NCBI RefSeq assembly: GCF_046719765.1
Contig: NZ_JABEBY010000011.1
Coordinates: 1 to 64,000 of the forward strand
Direction: 5' to 3'
Source: Halonotius sp046719765
GTDB taxonomy: Archaea > Halobacteriota > Halobacteria > Halobacteriales > Haloferacaceae
DNA length: 64,000 bases
This document shows positions 31,407 through 40,938 of the stretch, piece after piece. The notes beneath the pieces were generated by a model that worked only from the letters and a program-made list of their open reading frames with translations, made no database searches and was not told the origin of the DNA. Each line of letters starts with the position of its first letter. Positions within the stretch are counted from its first letter, which is position 1. A program made the translations under genes and the position numbers.

Positions 31407-33440
31407 ATGCAACTTCGTGACGCACTTGACGACTACAAGCGGTCGTCAGGTGACAGCACGCTCTTTCCCGGCGAGCGGCGGACGCTCTCTGGGCGGTTTT
31501 CCGGCGGTGACGGCCGGCTGGTACACATCGACGAGGGCGTGATCCGTGATTTCGGCTACCCGCTGTCAGGGCTGACCGGGCTGGAACGCTCCCGATTCGG
31601 CCTCAGTCTCGGCGACGAGAAGTTCTGGTTCGACGACGACGCCACCTCAACACAGACCTACTATGAGGATACTGGCCTCGTCGAAACCGTCCACGAGACG
31701 CCGATCGGCGAGGTGACCGAACTCGATCTGACGATCGGCAACGCCCACCTGACCCACTTCGAGACGGTCGCCGAACACGCCGAGATCATCGCCTACGTCT
31801 CGCTGGCCCCCGATGGCCGCCACAGCCGCCTCGGCCAGCTCCACCACGAGGACGTGATCGAGGTCTACCACGAGACCGAACACGATTTCCTCGGTAGTTC
31901 GACCGGCTTCGCCGGCATTCGTGGCCAGATCCCCGCCTCCTTCGATGATCTGATCTCCGAGGAGCCGACCGAGTACCCGCGCCCGCCACACGACGGCCGC
32001 TACGCCGAGGATCGCCTCAGCGGCGATCTGGTCTGTTGGCTCCCGCTGGATCACGGCAGCACGACGCTCATCACGCTGCTGACCGACTGGGAGGAGACCG
32101 ACCGCGATGACGCCCTCGATCAGATGGAAACGTTCCGCACCGAGTACACCGACCGGGCAGCCTTCGAGGCGGCCGCCGCAGAAACAGCCCCGCTCGACGA
32201 CACCGACGACCTCCCGCTGGATGAGTCGGTGTCGGCCGACGTGCGCGTGCTCTCGCTGCTGACGGGGACGACCGGCCTCCGGATGGCTGGTCCGGACTTT
32301 GATCCGTACTATCGCCATTCAGGTGGCTACGGTTACACCTGGTTCCGCGACGACGCTGAGATCTCGCTGTTCGTCCTGGAGTCCGACAAGCATCTCGATC
32401 TCGGGTTGGACGACTGGCATGCCCGCAGCGCGCGCGCCTACTGTGAGACCCAACGCCCAGATGGCAGCTGGCCCCACCGCGTCTGGCCGCACAACGGCGC
32501 GCTCGCGCCCGGTTGGGCCAACGCCCGGCTGGAAGCCGGCGACGGCGTCGACTACCAGGCCGACCAGACCGGTAGCGTCATCGCCTTCCTTGCGAGCTAC
32601 TACGAGTCGGGCATCGACGACCCAGATCTTGAATCCCGTGTCGTCGACACCCTCGAAGACGCTGTCGACAGCCTCGATGAAACCCTGCTTGATGATGGCC
32701 GACCGATGGTCTGTCAGAACGCCTGGGAGGATTCGATCGGGCGGTTCACGCACACGACAGCGACCTTCCTTGAGGCCTACAGCGCGCTGGCAGCCACCGA
32801 CCTTCCGATGGCCGACCACGCACTCGAACAGGCCCACCGTGTCTATCATGCGATCGACGACCTCTGGCTTGCGGATCGCGGGCTCTACGCGCTTCGGGAA
32901 CACGGTGCTGGCGGCCTTGACCGCCGGGCGGACTCGGCGACACTCGGCCTGATCGGCGCGCATCTGACCTACGATCAGGTCGCCACCGTCGACGACGACC
33001 GGCTGGACAAACTCGACTCCCACGTCCACACCATGATCGAAGCCCTCTGGCATGAGCCAGCGGACAGCGAGATCGCGGGGCTGTATCGCTACGAGGGCGA
33101 CGGCTGGCGGCAGGGCGAGCAGGGCCACGAGAAGATCTGGACCGTGTCGACCGGCTGGGGGGCCAACGCTGCCGCCCAACTGGCCGCCCTGCTGGCCGAC
33201 AATGACGATGACCGCGCGGTCGACGCCGCCTCACGAGCGCGTGAACTCCTGGAACTCGTGACACCCGGCGGCGTGCTCTGTGAGGACACCAGCTACCTCC
33301 CCGAGCAGTATTTCGACACCGGCGAACCCGACAGCGCGACGCCGCTGGGCTGGCCGCACGCCCTCCGGCTGGCGACGGTGTCGCTGATGGACGAACGTGG
33401 GATGCTGTATGCGGCGCACAAGGTTGTTGCCGACGACTGA
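31407..33440 (+). CDS. GH15 glucoamylase
   Basis: 677 residues. An N-terminal beta-sandwich domain (about 1-270) is followed by the (alpha/alpha)6 barrel. GGYGYTWFRDDAEISLFVLES is the conserved catalytic-region start. WPHRVWPHNGALAP, QADQTGSVIAFLA, the Glu-containing CQNAWEDSIGRFTHTTATFLEAYSAL and EKIWTVSTGWGANAAAQLAAL follow. It releases glucose from the non-reducing ends of maltooligosaccharides. There is no export signal. It is divergent from GH13 and convergent, with a 13-bp gap, with GH27. Confidence 0.94.
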   Translation: MQLRDALDDYKRSSGDSTLFPGERRTLSGRFSGGDGRLVHIDEGVIRDFGYPLSGLTGLERSRFGLSLGDEKFWFDDDATSTQTYYEDTGLVETVHETPIGEVTELDLTIGNAHLTHFETVAEHAEIIAYVSLAPDGRHSRLGQLHHEDVIEVYHETEHDFLGSSTGFAGIRGQIPASFDDLISEEPTEYPRPPHDGRYAEDRLSGDLVCWLPLDHGSTTLITLLTDWEETDRDDALDQMETFRTEYTDRAAFEAAAAETAPLDDTDDLPLDESVSADVRVLSLLTGTTGLRMAGPDFDPYYRHSGGYGYTWFRDDAEISLFVLESDKHLDLGLDDWHARSARAYCETQRPDGSWPHRVWPHNGALAPGWANARLEAGDGVDYQADQTGSVIAFLASYYESGIDDPDLESRVVDTLEDAVDSLDETLLDDGRPMVCQNAWEDSIGRFTHTTATFLEAYSALAATDLPMADHALEQAHRVYHAIDDLWLADRGLYALREHGAGGLDRRADSATLGLIGAHLTYDQVATVDDDRLDKLDSHVHTMIEALWHEPADSEIAGLYRYEGDGWRQGEQGHEKIWTVSTGWGANAAAQLAALLADNDDDRAVDAASRARELLELVTPGGVLCEDTSYLPEQYFDTGEPDSATPLGWPHALRLATVSLMDERGMLYAAHKVVADD

Positions 33441-33453
33441 GCAAGGGTTGTTT

Positions 33454-34632
33454 TTACTTCGGCGTTACACGAACGATAGCGGTATCACGCGGTTCGACCG
33501 TCATCGCAAGCGAGCCACCCGTCTCCCACTCGGTGCCCGTCCAGCAGTCACACACGCGATAGCGGTCGGCACCCGCTGCCATGTCGACCGCCGAGACGTG
33601 CGTCGAAATCTCTCGCCCGGCGTCGCCGCGGTTGTGGAAGGCGACCGCCGCGCCGCCGTCTGCCAGTCGTTTGCTCCATACCTCCGCGTCGTCGCCGCGT
33701 TGATCCGGCGTCCCCTGTATCCCGAGCGGGTCTTGGTCGATTGCGAGCAGTCGCTCATTCGTCAGCAACTCGCGGTCGAACGTCGACAGCGACGTGAGAT
33801 CGGCCCCGATCATCAGCGGCGCGGCCAGTAGACACCAGAAGGCCAAATGCGTGCGGCGTTCGGCTTTGGTCAGCGGTCGCTGTACGTCGACGGGTTCGTG
33901 TTCGGACTGCCCGGAGTTGGGGCCGGTGCCGATCTGCAGCATATCGGGATCGTTCCAGCCGCCCGGGCCGTGAGCGGCCGCGTCGATGGCAGCCATCCGG
34001 TCAAGGACATCGGCGACTCCGAGCCCGAACTCGTCGGGGTCAGCCCGCCATTTGGCGACGAGATCGTCGGTCGCCCGCCAGCAGTGGCCGCCGACGTTGC
34101 GACCCCACTCCCACGGGCGGTTCTGTCCCCACTCGCAGATGCTGTAGACGATCTTGCGGTCGACGCTTTCGAGGGCCTCGCCCATCGCGGTGTAGCGGTC
34201 GATCGCGTCGCGGCCGCGGTGGTCGCCGCAGTTGTCGTATTTGAGGTAGTCGACGCCCCACTCGGCGAACTGCTCGGCGTGTAGTTGCTCGCGCCCGAGA
34301 CTCGCGGGGTAGCCTTGGCAGGTCTCGGTGCCCGCCGACGTGTAGAGGCCGAATTTGAGGCCGCGGTCGTGGACGTAGTCAGCGAGGGCGGCCATCCCAT
34401 TTGGAAACTCAGCCGAGGGCTGGAGTCGGCCCTCGCTGTCGGTTTCGGCGGCCATCCAGCAGTCGTCGACGACGATGTACTCGTAGCCGGCCTCGCGCAG
34501 CCCGGTGTCAACGAGGGCGTCGGCTGCAGCGCGGATGTCGCTCTCGGTGACCTCGCAGCTAAACGCGTTCCAGGAGTTCCAGCCCAGTGGTGGGGTTGCC
34601 GCCAGTCGGGTCGTCTCGTGGTGAGTAGTCAT
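33454..34632 (-). CDS. GH27 alpha-galactosidase (melibiase)
   Basis: 392 residues. It begins with the family motif TPPLGWNSWNAFSCEV. VDDCWM lies at about 55-60. The nucleophile Asp133 is in YLKYDNC, EWGQNRPWEWG follows, and the acid/base region is GGWNDPDML (about 225-231). A C-terminal beta-sandwich ends in TAIVRVTPK. It should hydrolyse terminal alpha-galactosides such as melibiose and raffinose. There is no signal peptide. It lies 34 bp downstream of citrate synthase on the same strand and may be read from the same transcript. Confidence 0.95.
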   Translation of the reverse strand: MTTHHETTRLAATPPLGWNSWNAFSCEVTESDIRAAADALVDTGLREAGYEYIVVDDCWMAAETDSEGRLQPSAEFPNGMAALADYVHDRGLKFGLYTSAGTETCQGYPASLGREQLHAEQFAEWGVDYLKYDNCGDHRGRDAIDRYTAMGEALESVDRKIVYSICEWGQNRPWEWGRNVGGHCWRATDDLVAKWRADPDEFGLGVADVLDRMAAIDAAAHGPGGWNDPDMLQIGTGPNSGQSEHEPVDVQRPLTKAERRTHLAFWCLLAAPLMIGADLTSLSTFDRELLTNERLLAIDQDPLGIQGTPDQRGDDAEVWSKRLADGGAAVAFHNRGDAGREISTHVSAVDMAAGADRYRVCDCWTGTEWETGGSLAMTVEPRDTAIVRVTPK

Positions 34633-34666
34633 TACAACGGCGTGAAAAACGAGCTGGCGGTATCCG

Positions 34667-35803
34667 CTACCGTTCGTCCAGCGGCACGAACTCCGCGTCG
34701 GTGTCGCCGGTGTACTTCGCCCGCGGGCGGATCAGGCGGTTGTCCTCCCACTGCTCCAGCACATGGGCGATCCAGCCACCCGAGCGGGCGATCGCAAAGA
34801 TGGGCGTATAGAGATCGATCGGGATGCCCATCTGGTAGTAGGTCGTCGCCGAGTAGAAGTCGACGTTCGGTGCGAGACCCTTCTCCTCGCTGATGTAGTC
34901 CTCGATGGCGACCGACATCTCGTACCATTTGGTGTCGCCGGCGGCCTCGCCGAGGGCTTCGCTCTCCTCGCCGAGGATCTTCGCGCGCGGGTCTTTGACG
35001 TTGTACACGCGGTGGCCAAAGCCGGCGATGCGCTCGCCGCGGTCGATGGCGTCTTTCACCCACGCGACGGGATCGAGTTCGTCGTCGTCGATGGCCTGCA
35101 GCATGCGCATTACGTCGGCGTTGGCACCGCCGTGCAAACTGCCCGACAGGGTGCCGATCGCTGAGGTGACCGCGCTGTGGAGATCAGCCAGCGTCGAGGC
35201 GGTCACCATCGCGGCGAACGTCGAGGCGTTGAGCCCGTGGTCGGCGTGGAGGACGAGCGCCATATCGAACGTTTCGGCGAGCACGTCGTCGGGCTCCTCG
35301 TCGTTGAGCATATAGAGGAAGTTGGCGGCGTGGCTCAGCTCCTCGCGAGGGGCGACGGGCTCGTTGCCGTTGCGGAGTCGGTTGTAGGCCGCTAACGCCG
35401 TTGGCATCTTCGCGGTGATCCGGCGGCTTTTGCGGTTGTTGGCTTCGGTGTCGTTGAACTCGGCGTCGCTATCCGGGTCGTAGGCTGACAGTGCGGAGGT
35501 GATCGTCCGAAGGGCGGCCATCGGTTCTTCGCCACTGTCGGCGAGCTCACGGATGATATCGAGGAGGCCATCGTCGAGTTCGCGGGCGGTAGCCATCTGC
35601 TGGCTGAACTCGGTGAGTTCCGCATCGGTTGGGAGTTCGCCGTGCCACAGCAGATACAGCGTCTCCTCGTAGCTGGCCTCGCGGGCGAGTTCCTCGATGG
35701 CGTAGCCACGATAGATAAGCTCCCCCGCGTCGCCGTCGATATAGCTCAGATCGGATTCGGCGACGACCACGCCTTCGAGTCCCCGCTTCAGCTCGGTAGA
35801 CAT
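34667..35803 (-). CDS. citZ: Citrate synthase
   Basis: 378 residues from the ATG at 35803 (three codons inside the longest frame). It begins MSTELKRGLEGVVVAESDLSYIDGDAGELIYRGY. Active-site pieces are LVLHADHGLNASTFAA (His), GSLHGGANADVM, IAGFGHRVYNVKDPRA (His) and FYSATTYYQMGIP with Asp/Arg neighbours. It condenses oxaloacetate and acetyl-CoA in the TCA cycle. Full length, no oddities. Confidence 0.96.
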   Translation of the reverse strand: MSTELKRGLEGVVVAESDLSYIDGDAGELIYRGYAIEELAREASYEETLYLLWHGELPTDAELTEFSQQMATARELDDGLLDIIRELADSGEEPMAALRTITSALSAYDPDSDAEFNDTEANNRKSRRITAKMPTALAAYNRLRNGNEPVAPREELSHAANFLYMLNDEEPDDVLAETFDMALVLHADHGLNASTFAAMVTASTLADLHSAVTSAIGTLSGSLHGGANADVMRMLQAIDDDELDPVAWVKDAIDRGERIAGFGHRVYNVKDPRAKILGEESEALGEAAGDTKWYEMSVAIEDYISEEKGLAPNVDFYSATTYYQMGIPIDLYTPIFAIARSGGWIAHVLEQWEDNRLIRPRAKYTGDTDAEFVPLDER

Positions 35804-35976
35804 GTACCGCATTTCTCAGTAGCCTCAAAAAAGCGTTATCGTTTTCGTACCGGTTACGCGAGTGTAACCCTACCGAGTTCAGCCGTTAAAAACTGGACGT
35901 ATTTCAGCCCACTGCGGTTCCTCCGCTGCCGATGCCGACACGCGGGCAGTTGTCGCAGCTGTTTGTGCTGCACCCG

Positions 35977-37830
35977 CTACGCCGGCACAACCGTGATCTG
36001 CTGTTTCCGGTCAATGGCGTCCTCTAACTCCTCGGCGATCGCCGAGCCGCGAGAGATCTGGATGTCGCCGCCGCTGCTGACCGTCGCGGTGAAGAGATAC
36101 TCGCCGTCGGCCTGCACCTCGACGGTCTCGCCGACGTGGCCGTCCATCCGGATCACGACGTGGCGGGCGGTGATCTCGGGTTGGACAACCTCGCCGGCGG
36201 GCTTGGTCTCCGCGCCGCCACCACCGCTACCGTTGGTTGCGGCCCCCCCGGCGTCGGGGTTGTCCTCGTGGGTGCGCACGTCGATGTCGATCCCGAGTCG
36301 ATCCTCGATATCGCTGATTCGACCGCCGCCTTTGCCGATCACATAGGAGATGTCGCTTTCCTCAACGTAGACGATCGCGTTGTTCTGGCCGGTGAGTTCG
36401 ACGGTGACATGGCCGCGGGCGACCGAGCGGATCTCTCGTTCGATCTCCTGTTTGGCGATGCGGTCGACGCCGGTGTCGCTGCCCGCCTCGTCATCGAGCG
36501 GCACGGTGATCACCTGGCGGTTGAACGTGTAGATCTCGTAGGCAGGTTTGCCGGTCTCGAAGTCAGCCACCTGGATCACCGGGCGGGCGAGATCCTCGGC
36601 AGTCAGCCCTTCGGGCACCTTGACTTCCGTGGTCACGTCGTAGACGGTATGCACTTCGCCGGCCTCGATGTAGACGACGGTGTCGACGACCTGCGGAATC
36701 ATGCCAAGTTCGACCCGGCCGACAAGCCGCTGGAGGGCGTCGATCGCGCGGGTGGCGTGGACAACGCCGACCATGCCGACGCCCGCGAGCCGCATGTCGG
36801 CGAACACGTCGAAATCCTCCGTTTTCCTGACCTCGTCGTAGATGGTGTAATCCGGCCGCACGAGCAGCAGCGAGTCCGCGGTTGTCGCCATATCGCCGCC
36901 GAGGGCGGTGTACTGGGTGATGTCGTCGCCGACCTGGAGATCTCGCGGCTTCTCCATCGTCTTCACCGCGTAGTCGTTGTCGGTGAGGAACTCCGCGACC
37001 GCCTGGGCGAACGTCGATTTTCCCGCGCCGGGCGACCCGGAAATAAGCACGCCGCGCTCCTGTTCGAGCAGTCGATCTCGGAGGCGGTCGTCGAAGATGT
37101 AGTCGTCCAGCGTCGTTTTGGCGATCGGCCGGACGGCCGTGATCTCGATGCCGTCCGAGAACGGCGGGCGGGCGACGGCGATCCGGTAATCCGCGTATTG
37201 GATGATCGTCATCCCGGGCTCGGAGAGCTCGATGAATCCCTCGTTGCTGCTGCGGGCCAGCGATTCGATCTCGTCGGCCCACTCGTCCATCTGCGTTTCG
37301 GAGCTGACGGTGTCGTCGATCTGTTTGTAGCTCATCCCGTCGAGCGCGCCGCGTTTGGCCTTCGGCTGGGTGCCGGTTTTGAGGTGGACGCTCATCGTCT
37401 CCTCGTCGAAGAAGTCGGCGATCGGCAGCCCTTCGTCGCTGTCGACACGGGGTTCAACGTACTCGACATCGAGGCCCTTTGCTTTCGCCACCTCGGATTG
37501 CACAATATCGCTGGACAGCAGGGTGGCGTCGTTGTCGGCGGCGACATCGCGGATGATCGCGTCGACCTCGCCCTCGCTGGCGGCGTCCTGTTCGGTTGCG
37601 TTCGCCCGCCGGCCGACGTACTGGAGGTCGATGGTTCCCTCGTCGGCCAACTCTGCAAGCCGCTGGAGCTCTTCGAGCCCGCTCCAGCCGCTGTCGTAGC
37701 CCGCGTTGGCCTGCGATTCGAGTTCGCCGACCACGGCCTCCGGGATCACCACCGTCAACCCCTCGCTGTCGTCGATTCGCTCGGACACACGACCGTCGAT
37801 GACCGCGCTCGTGTCCGGCACTAGAGTCAT
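35977..37830 (-). CDS. PIN-domain / secretion-type ATPase / KH protein
   Basis: 617 residues. An N-terminal PIN domain (LVPDTSAVIDGRVSERI, residues 1-130) is followed by a PilT/VirB11-like ATPase with Walker A GSPGAGKSTFAQ (about 265), then a KH domain (SYVIGKGGGRISDIEDRLGIDIDVRT) and a beta-rich end. This PINc/VapC-ATPase-KH order is conserved across archaea. It suggests RNA binding and cleavage coupled to ATP hydrolysis, possibly in ribosome or RNA quality control. There is no partner antitoxin, so it is not a TA toxin. Confidence 0.93.
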   Translation of the reverse strand: MTLVPDTSAVIDGRVSERIDDSEGLTVVIPEAVVGELESQANAGYDSGWSGLEELQRLAELADEGTIDLQYVGRRANATEQDAASEGEVDAIIRDVAADNDATLLSSDIVQSEVAKAKGLDVEYVEPRVDSDEGLPIADFFDEETMSVHLKTGTQPKAKRGALDGMSYKQIDDTVSSETQMDEWADEIESLARSSNEGFIELSEPGMTIIQYADYRIAVARPPFSDGIEITAVRPIAKTTLDDYIFDDRLRDRLLEQERGVLISGSPGAGKSTFAQAVAEFLTDNDYAVKTMEKPRDLQVGDDITQYTALGGDMATTADSLLLVRPDYTIYDEVRKTEDFDVFADMRLAGVGMVGVVHATRAIDALQRLVGRVELGMIPQVVDTVVYIEAGEVHTVYDVTTEVKVPEGLTAEDLARPVIQVADFETGKPAYEIYTFNRQVITVPLDDEAGSDTGVDRIAKQEIEREIRSVARGHVTVELTGQNNAIVYVEESDISYVIGKGGGRISDIEDRLGIDIDVRTHEDNPDAGGAATNGSGGGGAETKPAGEVVQPEITARHVVIRMDGHVGETVEVQADGEYLFTATVSSGGDIQISRGSAIAEELEDAIDRKQQITVVPA

Positions 37831-37970
37831 ACCTCCCTTACTCCGGGCGGATGCATAAGGGTGATGCGTGGCGATGCGCAGCGAACTTCCGTGTGAGCGA
37901 CGCCGAGAGCTGCCCCGCTGGCTCCACGCATTACGCCGTTCTAACGACCCTCACACCGATAAACTATTCT

Positions 37971-38168
37971 AATTTCTACATTATAAAACAACATTAGAAA
38001 AATACATTAATAATTTATATGTTTGGACAAAATCGACTGACATAACGCGTTTTACTTTTGTTATCATACGTAGATTATCTGCTTTGATAATTTAGACAGT
38101 GTGTTTATATCTGTTCTCTTATTTTTCGCTAGCAGCGTCACCGCCGTTCCGGGCAGGCGCACACATTC
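37971..38168 (+). promoter_or_regulatory. Archaellin 1 upstream region (conserved copy 1)
   Basis: About 198 bp of AT-rich sequence closely matching 38857-39055 up to the start codon. It contains TTTATAT at about 38104-38110, which would give a leader of about 35 nt, and another AATTTATATG near 38011. The upstream part 37831-37970 contains no gene. Strong conservation beyond a core promoter implies regulator sites or a structured leader. Confidence 0.65.
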
Positions 38169-38750
38169 ATGTTCGATACAGCATCCAGAGGCCAGGTTGG
38201 GATTGGAACGCTCATCGTGTTCATTGCGATGGTGTTAGTCGCCGCGATCGCCGCGGGCGTTCTTATCAACACCGCCGGCCTCCTACAGGCACAAGCACAG
38301 GCAACGGGCGAGGAGACAACCGCGGAAGTCAGCGACGTGATTCAGGTCGGCGAGGTCATCGGTGAGGACGCGCTCAACGGTGGCAACATCAGCCAGCTCA
38401 ACGCGTCACTGCGCCTTGCATCCGGCTCCGATCCGATCGATCTCAACAAGACCTCATACACGATTTCGAGCCCGAGCGGTAGTGCGACTGTCGTGAACGG
38501 GAACTCAACCGCGAACGACGATCTCACATACTACAACCAGCAAGGGCTTGCTGCATCCGACGAAAATGTGCTCCAAGACCAGGAGGACATCATCGTTGCA
38601 CAGCTCGACCTCGATGGACAAACCGGGATCGACCCAGTGACGGAATCGGAAACTGTTTCGCTGATCGTGCAGGCTCCATCGGGCGGACAGACCTACAAGC
38701 AGCTCCAGGCACCGCGGAATATCGAAGACAGTAGCTCCTACATCCTCTAA
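38169..38750 (+). CDS. arlA1: Archaellin (archaeal flagellin) 1
   Basis: 193 residues. A class III signal peptide (MFDTASRGQ) is cut by the PibD prepilin peptidase before VGIGTLIVF. The long N-terminal hydrophobic helix GTLIVFIAMVLVAAIAAGVLINTAGLLQ assembles the filament core. The C-terminal beta domain has several N-x-S/T sites (for example around 75-80 and 110-115) that are likely N-glycosylated. The C-terminus GGQTYKQLQAPRNIEDSSSYIL is typical of haloarchaea. It is the first of a tandem pair. The rest of the archaellum operon is not in this window. Confidence 0.94.
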   Translation: MFDTASRGQVGIGTLIVFIAMVLVAAIAAGVLINTAGLLQAQAQATGEETTAEVSDVIQVGEVIGEDALNGGNISQLNASLRLASGSDPIDLNKTSYTISSPSGSATVVNGNSTANDDLTYYNQQGLAASDENVLQDQEDIIVAQLDLDGQTGIDPVTESETVSLIVQAPSGGQTYKQLQAPRNIEDSSSYIL

Positions 38751-38856
38751 GGCGTCCGCGTTTTTGCACTGAAGCCCTTTCTTTGACGATCCACTGAAGC
38801 TCTTTTTCGCAATCCCCACTTACCACTGCTACCGCATCGCACCGACTAACTATAGA

Positions 38857-39055
38857 AATTTATACATTATAAAATAGCATTAACAGAATACATTAATAAT
38901 TTATATGTTTGCCCATAATCGACTGACGCAACCGGTTTTATTCTGTCCACATACCGTATATTATTGGTTGTGATAATTTGGACAGTGTGTTTATATCTAT
39001 CCTCTCACTTTTCTCTGATAGCGTCACAGCCGTTCCGGGCAGACGCACACTACCC
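38857..39055 (+). promoter_or_regulatory. Archaellin 2 upstream region (conserved copy 2)
   Basis: A near copy of 37971-38168 with the same motifs in the same order: ATTAATAATTTATATG, AATCGACTGAC, GATAATTTGGACAGTG, TTTATATCT and CGTTCCGGGCAG. Divergence is mainly single-base change, so spacing is kept to within about one base. The 305-bp gap between the archaellin genes otherwise contains only the 3' end of gene 1. Confidence 0.65.
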
Positions 39056-39634
39056 ATGTTCGATACAGACTCTCGAGGTCAGGTGGGGATTGGAACGCTC
39101 ATCGTGTTCATCGCGATGGTGTTAGTCGCCGCGATCGCCGCGGGCGTTCTCATCAACACCGCCGGCCTCCTGCAGGCACAAGCACAGGCAACGGGCGAAG
39201 AGACAACCTCTGAAGTGAGTGATGTTGTCCAGATCGGTGAAGTGATCGGTATTGATGCCAACTCGGGGGGCACGATCGATACGCTAAACGCGTCGGTTCA
39301 ACTAGCATCGGGCTCCGATCCGGTGAACGTGAGCCAGGCGTCGTATACGATCTCCAGTCCGACCGGGAATGCAACCGTTGTCAACGGCAATGACAACCAG
39401 AACGGTGCCATCACACACTACCAACAACAGAGCCTTGAGGGTAGCACGTCAGTGCTGACAGAGCAAGAGGACATCCTCGTCGTCGAGATCGATCTCGACG
39501 CCCAAAGTGGCATTGAGCCACTTGAGGAGTCCGAGACGGTCAGTCTCATCCTGCAATCCCCCGCAGGTGGACAGACCTACAAGCAGCTCAAGACGCCACG
39601 GAATATTGACACTGACGCGAGCTACATCCTCTAA
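39056..39634 (+). CDS. arlA2: Archaellin (archaeal flagellin) 2
   Basis: 192 residues from the ATG at 39056, chosen because it matches the start of archaellin 1; the frame open from 38978 lies in the promoter copy. The signal peptide and first 60 residues are almost identical to gene 1. The exposed central domain differs (for example 70-150), and the C-terminus GGQTYKQLKTPRNIDTDASYIL again matches. Two archaellins could provide major and minor filament subunits, or alternative filaments for different salinities as reported in other haloarchaea. Confidence 0.94.
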   Translation: MFDTDSRGQVGIGTLIVFIAMVLVAAIAAGVLINTAGLLQAQAQATGEETTSEVSDVVQIGEVIGIDANSGGTIDTLNASVQLASGSDPVNVSQASYTISSPTGNATVVNGNDNQNGAITHYQQQSLEGSTSVLTEQEDILVVEIDLDAQSGIEPLEESETVSLILQSPAGGQTYKQLKTPRNIDTDASYIL

Positions 39635-39759
39635 CTAGCCGGGTTTTCTGCGACGGAACCGGCAGCCGGCTTGGTTCCGATCTTCAGCTTTCATTTTGAT
39701 CTCATCTCTTGAGTCATCGCTGGCAGTGGAACTTTGCCAGCGGCCGCACCACTTCCCGT

Positions 39760-40869
39760 ATGAGCCGCGAGGCAATCGTTTCGCTCACCCGATCGCTCGT
39801 TGCGATCCCGAGCCACGACGACGAGACCGCCGCCGGCGATTTTATCGCCCGATGGCTCCGCGAGGAGACGGACGCAACGGTTCGCCGTGACGACGCCGGC
39901 AACGTGATCGCACGTCGCCAGCCGGCAGCGGCGGCAACGACGACAGCACCGCCCACGCTCGCGCTCGTCGGCCACCACGATGTTGTTCCTCCCGCTGACG
40001 AGCAACTCGACGCCGACGGGAACTATCACATCGACCACCGCGATGGCCGGCTCTACGGCCGTGGCACCGCCGACATGAAAGGCGCGCTGGCGGCCGCACT
40101 GCTCGCCGTTCGGGATGCCGACCCCGCAACCGAGCTCGTCTTTGCGAGCTTTGTTGGCGAGGAACAGGGCGGGATCGGCGCGCAGGCAGCCATCGATGAG
40201 GGATTTGCGCCCGACACCGCCATCGTCACCGAGGGCTCAACGGGCTACTCCGCGGATGGTGTCACCGATGTCGCGGTCGCCCACAAGGGTCGCCGCGGGA
40301 GTACGCTCACCGCCAGCGGCACCGCGGGCCACGCCAGCCGCCCCGACGACGCGGACAACGCGATCTACCGCGCCTGCGATGCGGTCGATGTCGTCCGCGG
40401 ACTCGACGCCCCCGAAACGACGGTGCTCGGCAACGAGCTCTCCGGGAGCATCGCCGTTACCGAGATCGATGGTGGCTCGGCGTGGAACGTGATTCCCGAC
40501 CGGTGTACGGTGACGATCGACGAGCGAACCGTACCCGGCGAGCGCGCCGACCTCGCGGCCGCCGAATCGATCGCGGGCGTCGAGTGGACGGTCGATCAGG
40601 ATCTCCCGCCGATGGCCTGTGAGGATCCGGCGTTTGCCAACCGCGTCCTCGCGGCAGCCGACGCCGTCCAGCCGGGCGAGCCTCAACAGGTCGTCAAACC
40701 ACACGCGACCGACGCGGGCTGGCTGGCGAACGCCGACACCGACTGCGTTGTTTGTGGGGCGGCCGAACCTGGCGAGGCACATACTGCGACCGAGAGCGTC
40801 TCGATCGACGTACTTGAGCGGTGTTATGAGCTGTATCGACGGATTGCTACCGGTGAGCAGTCAGAGTGA
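39760..40869 (+). CDS. M20-family metallopeptidase (ArgE/DapE type)
   Basis: 369 residues from the ATG at 39760. Metal ligands are visible: LVGHHDVVP (His), YGRGTADMKG (Asp), FVGEEQGG (Glu-Glu) and the late HTATESVSID (His). SGTAGHASRP belongs to the dimerisation lid. It probably hydrolyses an N-acyl amino acid or a small peptide. An aminoacyl-lysine or succinyl-diaminopimelate role cannot be settled by sequence alone. Confidence 0.92.
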   Translation: MSREAIVSLTRSLVAIPSHDDETAAGDFIARWLREETDATVRRDDAGNVIARRQPAAAATTTAPPTLALVGHHDVVPPADEQLDADGNYHIDHRDGRLYGRGTADMKGALAAALLAVRDADPATELVFASFVGEEQGGIGAQAAIDEGFAPDTAIVTEGSTGYSADGVTDVAVAHKGRRGSTLTASGTAGHASRPDDADNAIYRACDAVDVVRGLDAPETTVLGNELSGSIAVTEIDGGSAWNVIPDRCTVTIDERTVPGERADLAAAESIAGVEWTVDQDLPPMACEDPAFANRVLAAADAVQPGEPQQVVKPHATDAGWLANADTDCVVCGAAEPGEAHTATESVSIDVLERCYELYRRIATGEQSE

Positions 40870-40938
40870 GCGAACTGCGACACGGACGTTTGCTTCGTCA
40901 CCAATTTTAAATCACATTCCACAGGAAGCTGTGAACAA

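Noticed and set aside
37971..39055. Duplicated AT-rich blocks as possible insertion-sequence ends
   Set aside because: The repeats end exactly at archaellin start codons and continue into the coding similarity, so gene duplication explains them.
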